From Chara braunii (lineage: Eukaryota; Streptophyta; Charophyceae; Charales; Characeae), in assembly GCA_003427395.1 (NCBI GenBank), contig BFEA01000388.1, positions 126,008 to 190,007 on the forward strand: DNA of 64,000 nucleotides, given 5' to 3'. Position 1 is the stretch's first letter. Each line of letters opens with the position of its first letter. This document shows positions 10,136 to 20,169 of the stretch, one piece after another. Both the position numbers and the translations under genes were made by a program. A model generated the notes under the pieces. The model saw nothing but the letters and a program-made list of their open reading frames with translations. It made no database searches and had not been told where the DNA came from.

Positions 10136-12081
10136 GAGTCACTCCTGACAAACCTGAATAATGCTCAAATCCAGGAGAGATGACATGACGTCATCGAGAG
10201 TCGCCAGCTGAGCGCTACAACGGGCTGTGCAAATGGCGCGACGCGTTGAAAGTCTCGGAGGGGAAGCACTAGATGCGTCGGTCTGTTGTAGGGCAGACAA
10301 TACCTCGACAGACGACGGGCAGAGGAAACTGCGTTTGTCATGTCCTGAGGATCCTCTGGTGGGGTAGCCAAAGGGGCAAACCGCGACTCGGTGGTCGGGA
10401 AGCCGGCTACGTGCGAGGCCTCAGCAGTACAGTGCACCGTGGCTAGTTGGGTGGGGTTGGCCGAGCGGGGCCGGGGGGGGACTGAGATCGGCGCTGACGA
10501 GAAATGTCAGCATAGTGCCAATCGAGGGCGGCATGGTATGGACACCGTGAGGATGTGTGTCCATCCTGGCGGCAACAAAGACAGCCGCGACGGGCCTCGA
10601 GGGCGGCCCGCTCCTGAGGGGATAGAGCTCTGCGAGGAGGGACAAAACCCTGCTGGAGGTCTATCGGAGGAACCGTGAATGTTCGGGTGCCAGCCTGTGC
10701 AACCCGACTTCACGCACGACCCATGGCAGACATGGCCATTTGCAGGCGCTCGGCCACCGGAACAGTGTCGTCATCCAAGTGGTACTGGATGACGTCCCGA
10801 AGCTTGATGTCCTCGGGGGTGTCCCCAATGGTAAGGTCAAGCTTGGCTGAGACGTCCTCTCCATACTCGAGAGAACTGTAGTGCCGAGAGAATGACGCTC
10901 CGGGTCGAGCTGGTCGGCGAAACCGGCCGGCGAAAGAGGAACGACCGCGAATAGTGCCACGAGACTGGGTGGTGGCGGCGGATCGTGAAGAGGACGGGAC
11001 GTCGGGAAAGCGACTCCGCATCCTCTTGTACTGTCTAGCAGCCTTGTAGGCCTGCTCCGTGGAAGAGAATTACCGCCTCCATAACTCCAAGCGGTAGTCC
11101 GAGTCAGTCGGAAGACTGACGAGGAGCCGGTTGGTAAGCGTGACTTCAGGTGGGAACGTCTCATCACAAACAAGCCGGGCTTCTTGAAACACCCGGATAC
11201 GACGCTTGAGGTTTGCCGGTGTAGAGGACCCGGACCATCGGGTCTGCGTGATACGGACTAAAGCGTCAGTGGCGTCGTGGGGGCCGACGGGGTGGTAAAG
11301 GAAGAATAAGGGTGAGAAACCTGTGATGGGTGAGACTGTCTCAGAGCAAGGATCTCCGCCTGAGCCTGCGCAATGATGGCTTGTAAAGTGACCACTCGCT
11401 GGGTGCGCGGGGTCGGAAGTGGAGGAGGCGGGGGGGGTATCCCACCGGGAGGAGGAATCCCAGACTGCGGGGTACCCTGTTGTAGGGGTAAGGGGACGAA
11501 GGTGGGGAGTAGTGGACGGAACCGTAATGTCGCGACCGGTGTGGGGAGCTGGGAAGCAGCACCGGAAAGGGTTGATAAAATTGCCGGTCTAGATAATTGT
11601 CTCTGGACCACAGGGCCTACGGCAGTGGTAGAGACGGTAGGGGCAACAGGGGCCGGGAGAACTGCCGTAACAAACGGGGTGGTCTGACTGGCAGCAACGC
11701 TCATCACGACTGAGGGGGAGTGTTCAACTTGGGTCTGAGCTGCAGGGGAGGGAGAACCACCATGTCTGTTTCGCGTCGTCGGAAACGGGCCGGTGAGCCG
11801 GTAGGGGATGGGGTGTAAGAATGGGGGAGGGAGCGATGGGGGGAGCCTTTGAGGCGGTTGACGTCAAAGGGAAGCATATTGATTTGTGCTTGCAATGGTC
11901 CAAGCATACTAAGTTGCGCTTGAATCGCTACAAGGACGACATGAAGGTCCATGGTGTCCGCATGAGCCTGACCATGCCAGTGAGCCGCTAGCTGCGCACT
12001 GGCCTGGAATGTGGACTGCGCCGCGATGATCTCCTCGGTTGTAGCCCCGTCCGTTGGCGGTGGAGGGAGAGAGGTAGACAT
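10136..12081 (-). pseudogene. Gag with CCHC zinc knuckle (gypsy 1)
   Basis: A plausible gag start is the ATG at 12081 (MSTSLPPPPTDG). The N-terminal frame runs to 11704 and a proline-rich frame to 11258. A capsid-like part in 11173-10661 includes AKLDLTIGDTPEDIKLRDVIQYHLDDD and AERLQMAMSAMGRA. A zinc knuckle with perfect CX2CX4HX4C spacing (C-LC-C-RQDG-H-TSSR-C) lies at 10542-10584 on the minus strand. Gag forms the particle and the knuckle packages RNA. At least three frame changes break it. The polyproline tract around 11420-11460 is encoded by a G-rich run and may be unstable. Confidence 0.75.
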
Positions 12082-12529
12082 GGTGGGAGGTGGGGTTAGA
12101 GATGAGTTGTGGTATGGGGACAGGGGACCACCGGTGAGAGGGAGGGGACAGCGAGAGCGGAGTGGGTAGTCGTTGGTTGGTGCGCCCCGTGACCAGCGGG
12201 TCGCGTGTGAGACGGTGGCGCGAATCCGAGGGGAGGGGAACCGTTCGGATCCAGGGTGCCCGACGGAAGGAAGCGGGAGAGTAGGGGGGTTAGGAGAACC
12301 CTAAACCCTAGAAAAACCCTAAGAAAATCCTAACTGGGGTTTGAGTGGTTAGGATGGGTAGCGACGATGTAATCAAGAAAGAAAAACAGTAACCATGGAG
12401 GGGAGGGGGAAAGAAAATAAAATAAACAGTGAAATTTGAAGATAAAAATAAAAGAGAATAAATAATAAAAATAATAAAATAAATAAATAAACAAAATATG
12501 AAAAGAGAAGTAATATTTTTTTTTTTTGA
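12082..12529. other. Presumed leader of gypsy 1, with telo-box motif
   Basis: The G-rich leader upstream of gag has no recognisable tRNA primer-binding site. At 12297-12325 AACCCTAAACCCTAG is followed by AAAAACCCTAAG. These are short runs of the plant CCCTAAA telomere unit, the so-called telo-box, which in plants is also a common promoter element. The run is far too short to be a telomere. Confidence 0.5.
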
Positions 12530-12853
12530 AATTTCGGCAGCATTTTCCTACTCCCCATGGGATCAAGAATGTGCCTAGAGGAAGGAGAGACCAAGATAAG
12601 CACACTAAGGTTTGAAATGCCGCAAACTGTAAATTTTAAAAAATAAATAAATAAATAATAAATAAATAAATGAGGGGGTGAAGAGTGAAGATAAACGAAG
12701 TGTTGAATTTTTAAAAATTTCGGCAACATTTTGTTACCCTCATGGGTTCGAAGTGTGCCGACAAAAGATATGACCAAGTACAATGAGAGAGAGTAGGGAG
12801 AAAAAAGAAAATTTTGGCAGCACTTCGTTAATCCCACGGGGTCAAAATGTGCA
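12530..12853. repeat. Three diverged tandem copies of a 45-bp motif
   Basis: A motif of the form ATTTCGGCAGCATTTT, then a short gap, then CCCATGGG and ATGTGCC occurs at about 12530-12575, 12714-12757 and 12809-12853, always in the same orientation. AT-rich spacers separate the copies, at intervals of about 185 and 95 bp. Its function is unknown; it resembles spaced repeats seen in the untranslated parts of plant LTR elements. Confidence 0.6.
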
Positions 12854-12869
12854 CCGAAAGCTGAAATAA

Positions 12870-13400
12870 CTCAGTCCTAAATAGATATAGAGGTGCCGCA
12901 GAAAAATTCAAAATTTCAGAATAAATAAAAATTAAAAAAAAAAAAAATGAAAAAAATGAGAAAAGAAGTAGAGGAGAAGATAGTTCAATTTTTTGAAGAA
13001 AAAAGAAAATATAAAAAAGAAAGATAAAAAAAAAAAACAGAAAATTTTCGAAGTTGGGGGGAAGGGGGATGAAAAAGTAAAGAAGAAAAGAGAGAAACAG
13101 GTGAGAAAAAGAAAAAGAGTGAAGGGGGAGATGGGGGAAATGATGGGGTTGTAGTTAAGGGGGGGAGAGGGAGAGGAGAGTGGTAGTATGGGAGAGAAGG
13201 ATACATAAAAGGTGGAGAGGAGAAGATGAGATTAGTGGAAGATTGTGAGTGGGGAGGCAAGGAAAGAAAAAGGTTGTGGAAGATGAGTGAACAGGTAGGT
13301 AGGAGGAGGGAGTAGTGGTAGGGTTTGAAAGGATGATTAGATGATGGGGGGGAGAGAAAAGGGGTTGGGGGAGAGTAGGTTAGTGGGTAGAATGCTGGTA
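12870..13400. repeat. Purine-rich low-complexity tract
   Basis: More than 500 bp of the plus strand is almost entirely A and G with few pyrimidines. Minus-strand open frames through it are made of Ser, Pro, Leu and Phe and are not genes. Confidence 0.75.
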
Positions 13401-13892
13401 CCAAGCTCTTGGGTGACCAAGAGTAGATGGATCTTGGCCTTCAAGATGCGGCTGGCTTGATGCCACTACAAAAAAAAATAATCTGGGGTGTACTGAGATC
13501 TTGATCAGCCACCCAGATGTCACTGTAGTGCAGCCCCCTAGCCAGGGGGGTTTTCAAGATCCACAGCAAGCTGCCACGTGGCACTGCCGGGAGGCAACAC
13601 ATACCAGCCACGTGCGCAGGCGGCGGCACCCACGACCACCCGGGGGGGGGGGGCAAATAATTGTCTTCCTGCACACTGCTCGCCGCTCGCCGCTCGTCGG
13701 GGGGGGGNNNNNNNNNNNNNNNNNNNNNNNNNNNNNNNNNNNNNNNNNNNNNNNNNNNNNNNNNNNNNNNNNNNNNNNNNNNNNNNNNNNNNNNNNNNNN
13801 NNNNNNNNNNNNNNNNNNNNNNNNNNNNNNNNGGGGGTGGTAAATAACTGCCATGCCACTTCTTCAACACCAGTGAGCCACAATATCAACTC
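13401..13892. other. Repeat-like DNA around an assembly gap (13708-13832 N)
   Basis: The 125-bp gap is bordered by poly(G) on both sides, and a G-run is probably why the assembly stopped. The left side holds GC-rich sequence with CCACGTGG-type palindromes. Several open frames cross the Ns and have no meaning. Confidence 0.8.
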
Positions 13893-13980
13893 ATATTGTG
13901 GATTTGACCAGTGTGTTAAGGCATTGGTCTCGCACGCGCATGAGTGTCAACTTCCCAGGTTCAAACCCTGACAGCTGTAG
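13893..13980 (+). repeat. tRNA-like SINE head
   Basis: The segment has an A-box-like GACCAGTGTGTTAAGGC and, about 45 bp downstream, a perfect B-box (AGGTTCAAACCCT). This is the internal RNA polymerase III promoter layout. The flanks do not pair as an acceptor stem, so it is not a working tRNA gene but a tRNA-derived SINE or SINE fragment. No poly(A) tail or target duplication was found. Confidence 0.5.
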
Positions 13981-14561
13981 CATCCCGGATCTTGATAATA
14001 AATAATCCGGGAGCGGGGCGAGGCGGGGCAGTGTGGCGTATGCGTATGTGCGACGACCTTGGCCTTGGCGCTTGCGCGCACATGTCGTGAAGGCAGCTCC
14101 TTTTTTCGCCACGTGTCTGCCTCTGCACGCTGCTGTTTTTTGTCGTTTTTTTGCCATTTCCGCTATGGAAAACCCTGAAAATCGTGCTGTCGGGACCACA
14201 ACGATTTTCCTCTGGTACGGGAGCCAGGGAAGATGGAGGCCCGCTGCAATAGATCCAGTTACCCAAGCAATGGCCTAATCTATTCAATGGATTAAACTAT
14301 TGTTGTTCAACCCTCTAACTCCTTGGAGTTCACCTGCCTGAGAACGGATCAAGAGGCTAGGAGCCTAGGACCCCCTAGACCTGAAGGTACTGATAAATAA
14401 TAATGGTGTGGTTGAAACATGGTACCTGGTCTCTCCCTAAGGGTTGTTGTAAAGAAATGATATATCGTGTGTCCTCAAACAGACTAGTGGCAAAAATAAC
14501 CTTTCCGAAGTTTCTTTCTTGATCACTTTGATCTAAACATGAAAAAAATTATACTTGATTG

Positions 14562-15080
14562 CTAGCTTTCCCGGGGCGCCCGGTCGGGCATGCGGCCCGG
14601 GCACCCCGCCCAGGGTACCCCCGGCATGCAAAAAAAACACCCAGTTTTTTTTTTCTTTTTTCAACCACAAGACCTTGCTGCGCTTTGGGAGTAATGCCCA
14701 AATCTGGCCTCCTTTTTTATTTCCAAGGTTGTTGATTTCTGTGGGTCAGGGGGGGGGAGGGGGTGCAGGAGGGGGCGGATTTGAATTCTGTATCAGCGCG
14801 CACCGTCGATCTATGCAGATCGACGACCAGAATCCCCCCAAAATTTAAAAACGTATAAAACGGGGCCTACCGGACCCAAAAAAAAAATGCGCCGACCGCT
14901 GAAGAGAAAGTTAGCACGTTTGGAATAGGGCTGCGGCAAGATTTTTTTTTTTTTTTTTTTTTTCTGCCTTTGTGCAAGAGGGCCAAGAGGCCCCCGGGTG
15001 CCTGCTTGGGGGGGTCGCCCGACCGGGCGCCCCGGGCGCCATTCCGGGCATGGTGGGGTACGCCCGGGGTGGAAAGCCAG
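14562..15080. mobile_element. hAT-like MITE, family 2
   Basis: A 519-bp element lies in LINE D between perfect 8-bp duplications (CTTGATTG at 14554-14561 and 15081-15088). Its ends are CTAGCTTTCC and GGAAAGCCAG, a 10-bp inverted repeat with one mismatch. Next to both ends are GC-rich CCCGGGGCGCC-type repeats. It encodes no protein, and it holds a poly(T) run at about 14941-14963 and poly(G) runs. The 8-bp duplication fits hAT. Confidence 0.8.
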
Positions 15081-15420
15081 CTTGATTGATAAGATATATG
15101 TAGAGAGATGGAAAGAGGTGTGCCAACAACCTCTATTCATTAATCGGTGGATTAACATTCTCAGGGGTATGTCGTCCACAGTAAGGAGTCTCTATGGAAA
15201 GAGTGGGTAAATAAAGGAATTATAAGAATTAAGGACATATGAAATTAGAAGACAAAGGATTGGGTTTCCGCATCAACTTAGGTATTGTCATCATTCAATA
15301 GATGCCCTTGATTTGGTTAGAATGAACCTGTATCCTTTGTAATTGGCCTAAATTGATGGTTAATGACTGGATGGCTATACAAGATTATCTGTAGAGTGAT
15401 GGTAACATCCTTGATAAATT

Positions 15421-16385
15421 TTGAAAAACAACAATTTCGTCAAAACGTTTATCTTTTATTTTTTTGAACGAAATTGAAAATTCAAAATGAGGGTAAAATT
15501 TGATGAAATTTTGGGTACGGTGTTCTGAAAACGCCCCACCCTCTCGATGTATCTGGACTCAACCAAAAGTTTAGATACATCGCGAGGGTAGGTTTTTTTC
15601 TAAATGTTTTAACGAAATCGCTATTCTAATGGGGACATCCTATTAATGTTGTTTGACCTTGCACACAACAACACGGTAACCCAAAATCCAGAGGAGATAA
15701 TAAAATGGGCGAAAACGAAATAAATTTTAAGAATTAGGGTATTACGCAGGAACAATTCACGGATTGCGTTCATACCAACAATCCTTATCTCCGATCCTGT
15801 TAATTGGACCTACCTTCTTAACCCGAAAAAAACGTACGTACCTTGTATACGAATACAACGTATGTACGTTATAGAACGAGTTTAGGGTACAACTTTTCAG
15901 AAGTCTGTAGTACCGCAATCGTTTTATTTTTATCTTAAATTTGGTTGGGAATTTCCCAAAGACCCTCAGGCAAAAGTTGTTTGCATTGCAATGTTGTACA
16001 ATGTACAACATACTTTTTTTTCGGATTTTTTACTGAAGTTTTTTTCTTAATCGAAATTCTGAAAAAAATTCAAAAAATCAATAATTTTTTTTTTTCATCC
16101 TCGTTTTTATTTTTTTCTCGAATTTTCTCATGAATTTCGATAAGACCTTCAGGCAAACGTTGTTTGTATTGCATTGTTGTATATATATATATATTTTTTT
16201 GATTTGTTTTTTTTTTGAAAAATCAAAGTTCCAAAAATTCGAATACAACGTACGTACCTTATAATCGAACGTACGTTCTATTCGAGGAAAAATAAGCGAT
16301 TTATGAAAACCTGATATCCAGAGGTAATTCGAATATAACGTACGTACGTTTTTTTCGAGTTAAGAAGGTAGAGCTCGGTAAAACT
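15421..16385. mobile_element. AT-rich insertion of unknown class in LINE D
   Basis: LINE similarity stops at about 15420 and resumes near 16385, leaving about 0.96 kb that is absent from LINE C. The insert holds a strong hairpin (15539-15588) and several copies of an AATACAACGTACGTAC-type palindromic motif (about 15830-15870, 16240-16285, 16327-16347). Two diverged direct repeats begin with GACC, then TCAGGCAAA, then GTTGTTTG (about 15960 and 16145). No transposase is encoded. Target duplications could not be fixed. Confidence 0.5.
15539..15588. repeat. Hairpin, 16-bp arms
   Basis: CCCTCTCGATGTATCT (15539-15554) is followed, after an 18-base loop, by AGATACATCGCGAGGG (15573-15588). The arms pair with one mismatch. 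It lies inside the AT-rich insert of LINE D. Confidence 0.8.
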
Positions 16386-16399
16386 TACAGTCGGGCTCT

Positions 16400-17100
16400 A
16401 CACAAATTGACTGTCAAATCCACATACAACATGCTTCGTCCAAGAATTAATCTAAAAGACAGTGTGACTTCTAGACGAATGAAGCACCTCGACATAAATA
16501 GGGATAACCTTAGACCAATCAAATGATTTAATATCATGAAATCCAAACCAACAAAGGTAGCCTCATTGCAATGACAAATTGAATATCGATGTATCCCTAC
16601 CGATAATTTCTTGACAGACAAGAGTTCACTGGAACAAAAAGGAATTGTTGTCCCTTGGTGGAAGTTTCGTAAGACGGCCTTTCCAAGTAGGTTGGTTTCC
16701 GAAGCAATTGAACATATCTTCTTGCAGTGCCCAGGGGCCATTTGATTATTGAGATGGTGGGATCGCATCTGGAGTTAGTTGGAACCTCAAATCCCATGGC
16801 CATGGGGATGGAAAGTGGTTCTGCTGGAAACCTGGATATCAGATTCTTATAATGACTTCGTTTAGAACCTTTTGATTCTTGGAAGGCAAGTAGTCGTATG
16901 GGCTATCTGGATGTGGTGATGTACCCTTGAGTGGGAAGATGTCGACTAGATAGCCCAAAAATTAACCGATACTATCAAACATTCAAACAAATATCTCAAT
17001 TAAATGGGAAAGACCAAAGAAAAAATCAAGTATCTAATCCACTTGTGCTAAAATCCTGAAACACATCCAAAACTTCAGTCGCCGCTGGCTTGGGGAAACC
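16400..17100 (+). pseudogene. LINE D zf-RVT region and C-terminus
   Basis: Broken plus-strand frames encode segments matching LINE B and C: a QIEYRCIP-like start in place of QxxHRCLPTNDWL, VPWWKF in the first zinc pair region, EAIEHIFLQCPGA with the second pair, WRWWDRIW, and PWPWGWK. In plant L1 elements this zinc-binding module (zf-RVT) follows RT and probably contacts template RNA. Stops replace several tryptophans, a pattern expected from C-to-T decay. Confidence 0.75.
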
Positions 17101-17439
17101 AAGGAGGGAAACTGGGAAGGGTAAAGTGGGAAGGGGCTACGGGAGAGGATAATGAAGAGATTTGCATGGATTATCGGTTGGTGTTTGGGGACTAGACGTG
17201 TATGGACTCTTCTATACCCATACGTTCTGTTATGGACTTTGTAGATCCTTTCCCCCCGTCTTCACTGTCTTTTGTACCCAGATCTTGGTTTGGTCTTCAT
17301 TGATGCTGAAAGTTGCTGCTCAATGACATGGTGAATGAATTAGATAGAATGGTTAGATCTTACGCTCTCTCTAGGGTGAAGAGGTTCAGATTCATCCAGT
17401 AAGTTCTTGTCTTCTTATATCAATGTTCTTAAACCACCT

Positions 17440-17597
17440 GTACCTAGCGGTTGTGGGGCCACGGGGTCCTCCCCGCAACTTTCGGAGGCCCGCCCCGCGA
17501 CGTCGGCCACAAATGAAAAATATCTGCGGCCACGAAGCCTCCGAAAGTCACGGCGCGTTAACGTGAACACCCCGTGGCCGCACACTGGTAGAGGTAC
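17440..17597. mobile_element. Small palindromic element in LINE D 3' UTR
   Basis: About 158 bp begins with GTACCTAGCGG and ends with GTAGAGGTAC. Nested perfect arms lie inside: CCACGGGGT/ACCCCGTGG (17459-17467 with 17569-17577) and ACTTTCGGAGGC/GCCTCCGAAAGT (17478-17489 with 17537-17548). LINE sequence resumes immediately after it with the conserved tail, so it is a foldback or MITE-like insertion. Confidence 0.6.
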
Positions 17598-17731
17598 TGG
17601 CGCTGGACCCGGTTTCCAGCAGGCGCAGCTCCCCACCAGTAGATGGAGTGACCCATCTGGGGCAGTATGGGGGGGATGCTTATATAACCCTTCCTATCAG
17701 GTACATGGAGTCTTATTTGGAAAAAAAAAAA
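17598..17731 (+). repeat. Conserved LINE 3' tail (copy D)
   Basis: This is the 3' end of LINE D: CGCTGGACCC, then TTTCCAGC, which pairs as a short stem-loop. It is followed by GCAGCTCCCCACC, TAGATGGAG, a short variable part and A11. The same tail ends LINE B (40103-40236, minus) and LINE C (55172-55313), and a variant of it ends the non-autonomous repeat family. Confidence 0.8.
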
Positions 17732-18250
17732 CCTCAGTCTTGTATGAACACCAGTAATTCTGAAAGTCGCGGCTGTATACCAGCCGCAGTGCACTGGGCC
17801 AAATGGGCCTTGAGGTTCTTGTCCAAATTCATTCAAGTGGAGACGTCGTGACTCTGTTTTTCACCGTGGCCTATGTATGGGCAGCCACCAGTACTTTTCC
17901 CAGCCATTTTTCTCCAATGCGCCCTGCATGCTGCTGCAGCTTTCGGGGGTTGGAAGCCAAAGCAAAACGGTTGGCGGCACCAGCCACAACAAGGTGCATG
18001 CCGGTTTGTTTTTTTTTGGCGCTCAGAGTATACCAAGCCCCGGGCAGAAGTGGCTTGGAAAGTACTGGTGATTTAAGGGGCACCCCTGGAGGGATGGGGT
18101 AACCAATGTGGATGTGGCTACAAGGGATGATGTCTCAGAGTTGCTCTTCAACTATTGGCCAATGTGGATAACATCAAAGTGATTTTTTTGTTTTTTTTTT
18201 GTTTTCTTTTGCTTTTCTGATTATTATTATTGATTATATTGAACCTGTGC
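17732..18250. mobile_element. Palindromic element family P, copy 1 (17887-18070)
   Basis: Within this stretch CACCAGTACTTTTCCCAGCC (17887-17906) is matched in inverted orientation by GGCTTGGAAAGTACTGGTG (18052-18070). The ends are imperfect inverted repeats around a GC-rich core. A second copy lies at 20170-20381 and a decayed relative near 2985-3246. No protein is encoded. The remainder of the interval shows no gene. Confidence 0.6.
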
Positions 18251-18790
18251 GTCTGGATGCTCATAAGTACATCCAGGTGTCCTTCTGACAGGCCGTGGAC
18301 TGTAATCTGTACATCCAGGTTCCTTTCTGACAGGACTAGGTTTGGCCTTTCCTAACCTAGGCAGGTGATCTCGATTTTCTAACAGATTTATCAGCCTTTC
18401 TTTCAAACTGTTACTATGTATGGCAGGGTTTGAGCTCTTGACTGACTCAAAGAACAGTGATGAGTGCCTACTGTGTACCATTGTAGGTGATCCCATTTGC
18501 AAGGACTCTCTCTTTCTGGCCCTTGATTAAAACACTGAGAAACAGAAAAATCCAGGCAAGTGGGGCCACACATGGGCTGATGGCCACTGCCTAGGCCCTC
18601 AAGCACCAAATCAGGGTGCATCCCCGCATCCCTCCTGCCCCCGCCCCCCCCCCCTCTCTCCCCGAGCCCTACCAATAATTGCTTCGTGGGTATCCCACCA
18701 CTGGCAGTTCTTACCACAATAGGGATGCCTGTTCTGACAGCAGTCCCTATCTAGGGGAAGTATGACATGTGGACATCCTACTTACCGTGA

Positions 18791-18825
<35 letters not shown>

Positions 18826-18944
18826 CATTTTTTTTTTTTTTCTTTTCGGAGGTCCTGCTCAACCTGATCTGTTGATTCTGGCTATAGATTATGCATATCC
18901 ATGGTCAGAAACAAAGAACTCATATGCGCAAGTGGGGGCCGCCT
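18251..18944. repeat. Spacer with direct repeat and poly(T)
   Basis: GTACATCCAGG, TTCTGACAGG and nearby bases occur twice, at about 18266-18292 and 18310-18336. A long T-rich tract covers about 18792-18842. A C-run lies at about 18639-18653. No gene is seen. Confidence 0.6.
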
Positions 18945-19515
18945 GTTTTTCACCTGAGGCTTGGACCCCACAGGTTTCCAGCTGGAAAGTGCTGTTGGCC
19001 ACAAAAAACGGCCGACCGTGATTGGAAAGAAGTTGCCGCGTTTTGTTGGGACCCCACTGCAGCCCTCGACTTTCGGCACTGGAAACTCTTCGACATGCCC
19101 GATTAGGAAGTCCGCCCGGGGTGTTCCCGAAAAGGTAAGTAGGCCCGGGGATGTGGTCCAGGCCCTTCTATTGGCATGCACCAGGACGACGGTCCGTGGT
19201 TCGGGCCAGCGTACTGGTGGACGGTCCGTGGTTCGGGCCGTCCAGCCGTTTTCTGGGTTCTGTTTGACATGCCCCCCCCCCCCCTACTCGTCTGGAGGCG
19301 TCCTTGGAAACGGCCTGGAAACTCGTCGGCATTGCATTTCCAGACCGCGAGCCGAGTAGAAACGCCCCGTCAGCTTTTCCACGACCTCTTCCAACCGCAG
19401 TGGGTTCTGAAATTCCTTTCCGGGCCGACTTTCCACAACGGTTTCCAACACCTGTGGGGTCTGAAAAACACTTCCTCGCCAAAACTTTTCCACGCCGCCG
19501 GCCAGTGGGGTCCAA
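18945..19515. repeat. Degenerate 50-55-bp tandem repeats in opposed arrays
   Basis: The right half has GTGGGGTC-type unit starts at about 19397, 19451 and 19502, a period of about 51-54 bp. The left half has the complementary GACCCCAC starts at about 18964 and 19048. The two halves are therefore roughly inverted about a centre. A 20-bp direct repeat (GACGGTCCGTGGTTCGGGCC) lies at about 19188-19207 and 19221-19240. Open frames on both strands repeat a DPTG motif and are by-products of the repeat. Confidence 0.5.
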
Positions 19516-19956
19516 ACCTGAGTCTGTTAGCCTAGGACAAGATCGGGTGTTCTTTTTTTCTTTGTGTTTCTTCAGCCATTTGGGAAGGCTGCTGCAGGGA
19601 TCTTTTTATGGTGGTTGCAATTGAGGTATTGTTTTTGGGTTATGTGTGGGTCAGTCAAAAGCGAGTTTCCAATCGGTAAATAAAGCACTCACCAGCGAAA
19701 GGAACATGCACCGAGTTCGAAAAGGCAATGAAAGCACTGTGGCATGCGTCTTTGTAATAAGCGTGGATGACCAGAACTACAGCAGCGGGTTGTGGTGAGC
19801 AGAGGGCCTGAGTTCAAAAAAGCGAAAAAAAATTACAGCTATTTTTACTGAAACGCACATTTCGCGCCATGACCAAAGTGCCATTTAGTGTTTTTTTTTA
19901 ACTATGTTTTCCTTTTTTAACTCAAAACCTGATGTGGCCGCCATTGTTCCTTTTTT
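19516..19956. other. No gene seen
   Basis: AT-rich and mixed sequence with no recognisable coding or structural feature. Confidence 0.5.
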
Positions 19957-20150
19957 GGGGTCACTACGCGGGAGACACAAAAACGAGTTATAATTGCACT
20001 ATGGGCCAAGATACAGTTTGCAAATGCAGTTCGGGCAATGTATCCAACCCGGCTTTCTGGCCAGGTAGGGTGGCCGGAATGCAATTGCAAACATTATCTT
20101 GCCCCATAGTGCAATTATAACTCGTTTTGTGACTCCCGCGTAGTTACCCC
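19957..20150. mobile_element. Long-hairpin element family H, copy 1
   Basis: The 194-bp element is a near-perfect inverted repeat. The left arm starts GGGGTCACTACGCGGGAG and contains ATAATTGCACTATGGG; the right arm is the complement, ending CCCGCGTAGTTACCCC. Arms are about 75-80 bp around a centre of about 40 bp. A second copy sits at 48067-48277. Both are flanked by T-rich sequence. Transcripts would fold into a long hairpin. Confidence 0.8.
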
Positions 20151-20169
20151 CTTTTCTTTTTTCTTTTGC

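Larger units (their letters stand above)
5503..12081 (-). mobile_element. Ty3/gypsy element 1 (chromovirus-like), decayed
   Basis: The minus-strand order is gag, CCHC knuckle, protease, reverse transcriptase, RNase H, integrase, chromodomain. This is the Ty3/gypsy order, and the C-terminal chromodomain places it in the chromovirus group. Each domain is recognisable, but the frame is broken by stop codons, frameshifts and a 512-bp AT-rich insertion at 9090-9601. No LTR pair and no tRNA primer-binding site could be found next to gag, so the outer parts have been lost, replaced or diverged beyond recognition by eye. It cannot be autonomous. Confidence 0.9.
14225..17731 (+). mobile_element. LINE copy D, 5'-truncated and triply interrupted
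   Basis: Plus-strand sequence aligns by eye with the post-RT half of LINE C: a GIID-like stretch near 14250, the connecting region, the zf-RVT region, the C-terminus and the 3' UTR. It ends in the conserved LINE tail and A11 at 17721-17731. The copy is split by a hAT-like MITE (14562-15080), a 0.96-kb AT-rich insert (15421 to about 16385) and a palindromic element (17440-17597). All protein frames are broken. It lacks ORF1, endonuclease and RT, the usual 5' truncation from incomplete target-primed reverse transcription. Confidence 0.75.

Noticed and set aside
10391-10678. Plus-strand 95-codon frame
   Set aside because: Antisense to the gypsy 1 zinc-knuckle region of gag.
12299-12325. Internal telomere
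   Set aside because: Only two or three CCCTAAA-type units; this is a telo-box motif, not a telomere.
13467-13530. CACTA-type terminal repeat (CACTACAAAAAAA and TGTAGTG)
   Set aside because: The two ends are only about 65 bp apart and no 3-bp duplication is visible; likely chance.
13441-13971. Several open frames around 13.4-14.0 kb
   Set aside because: They read through 125 N and poly(G); no domain is present.
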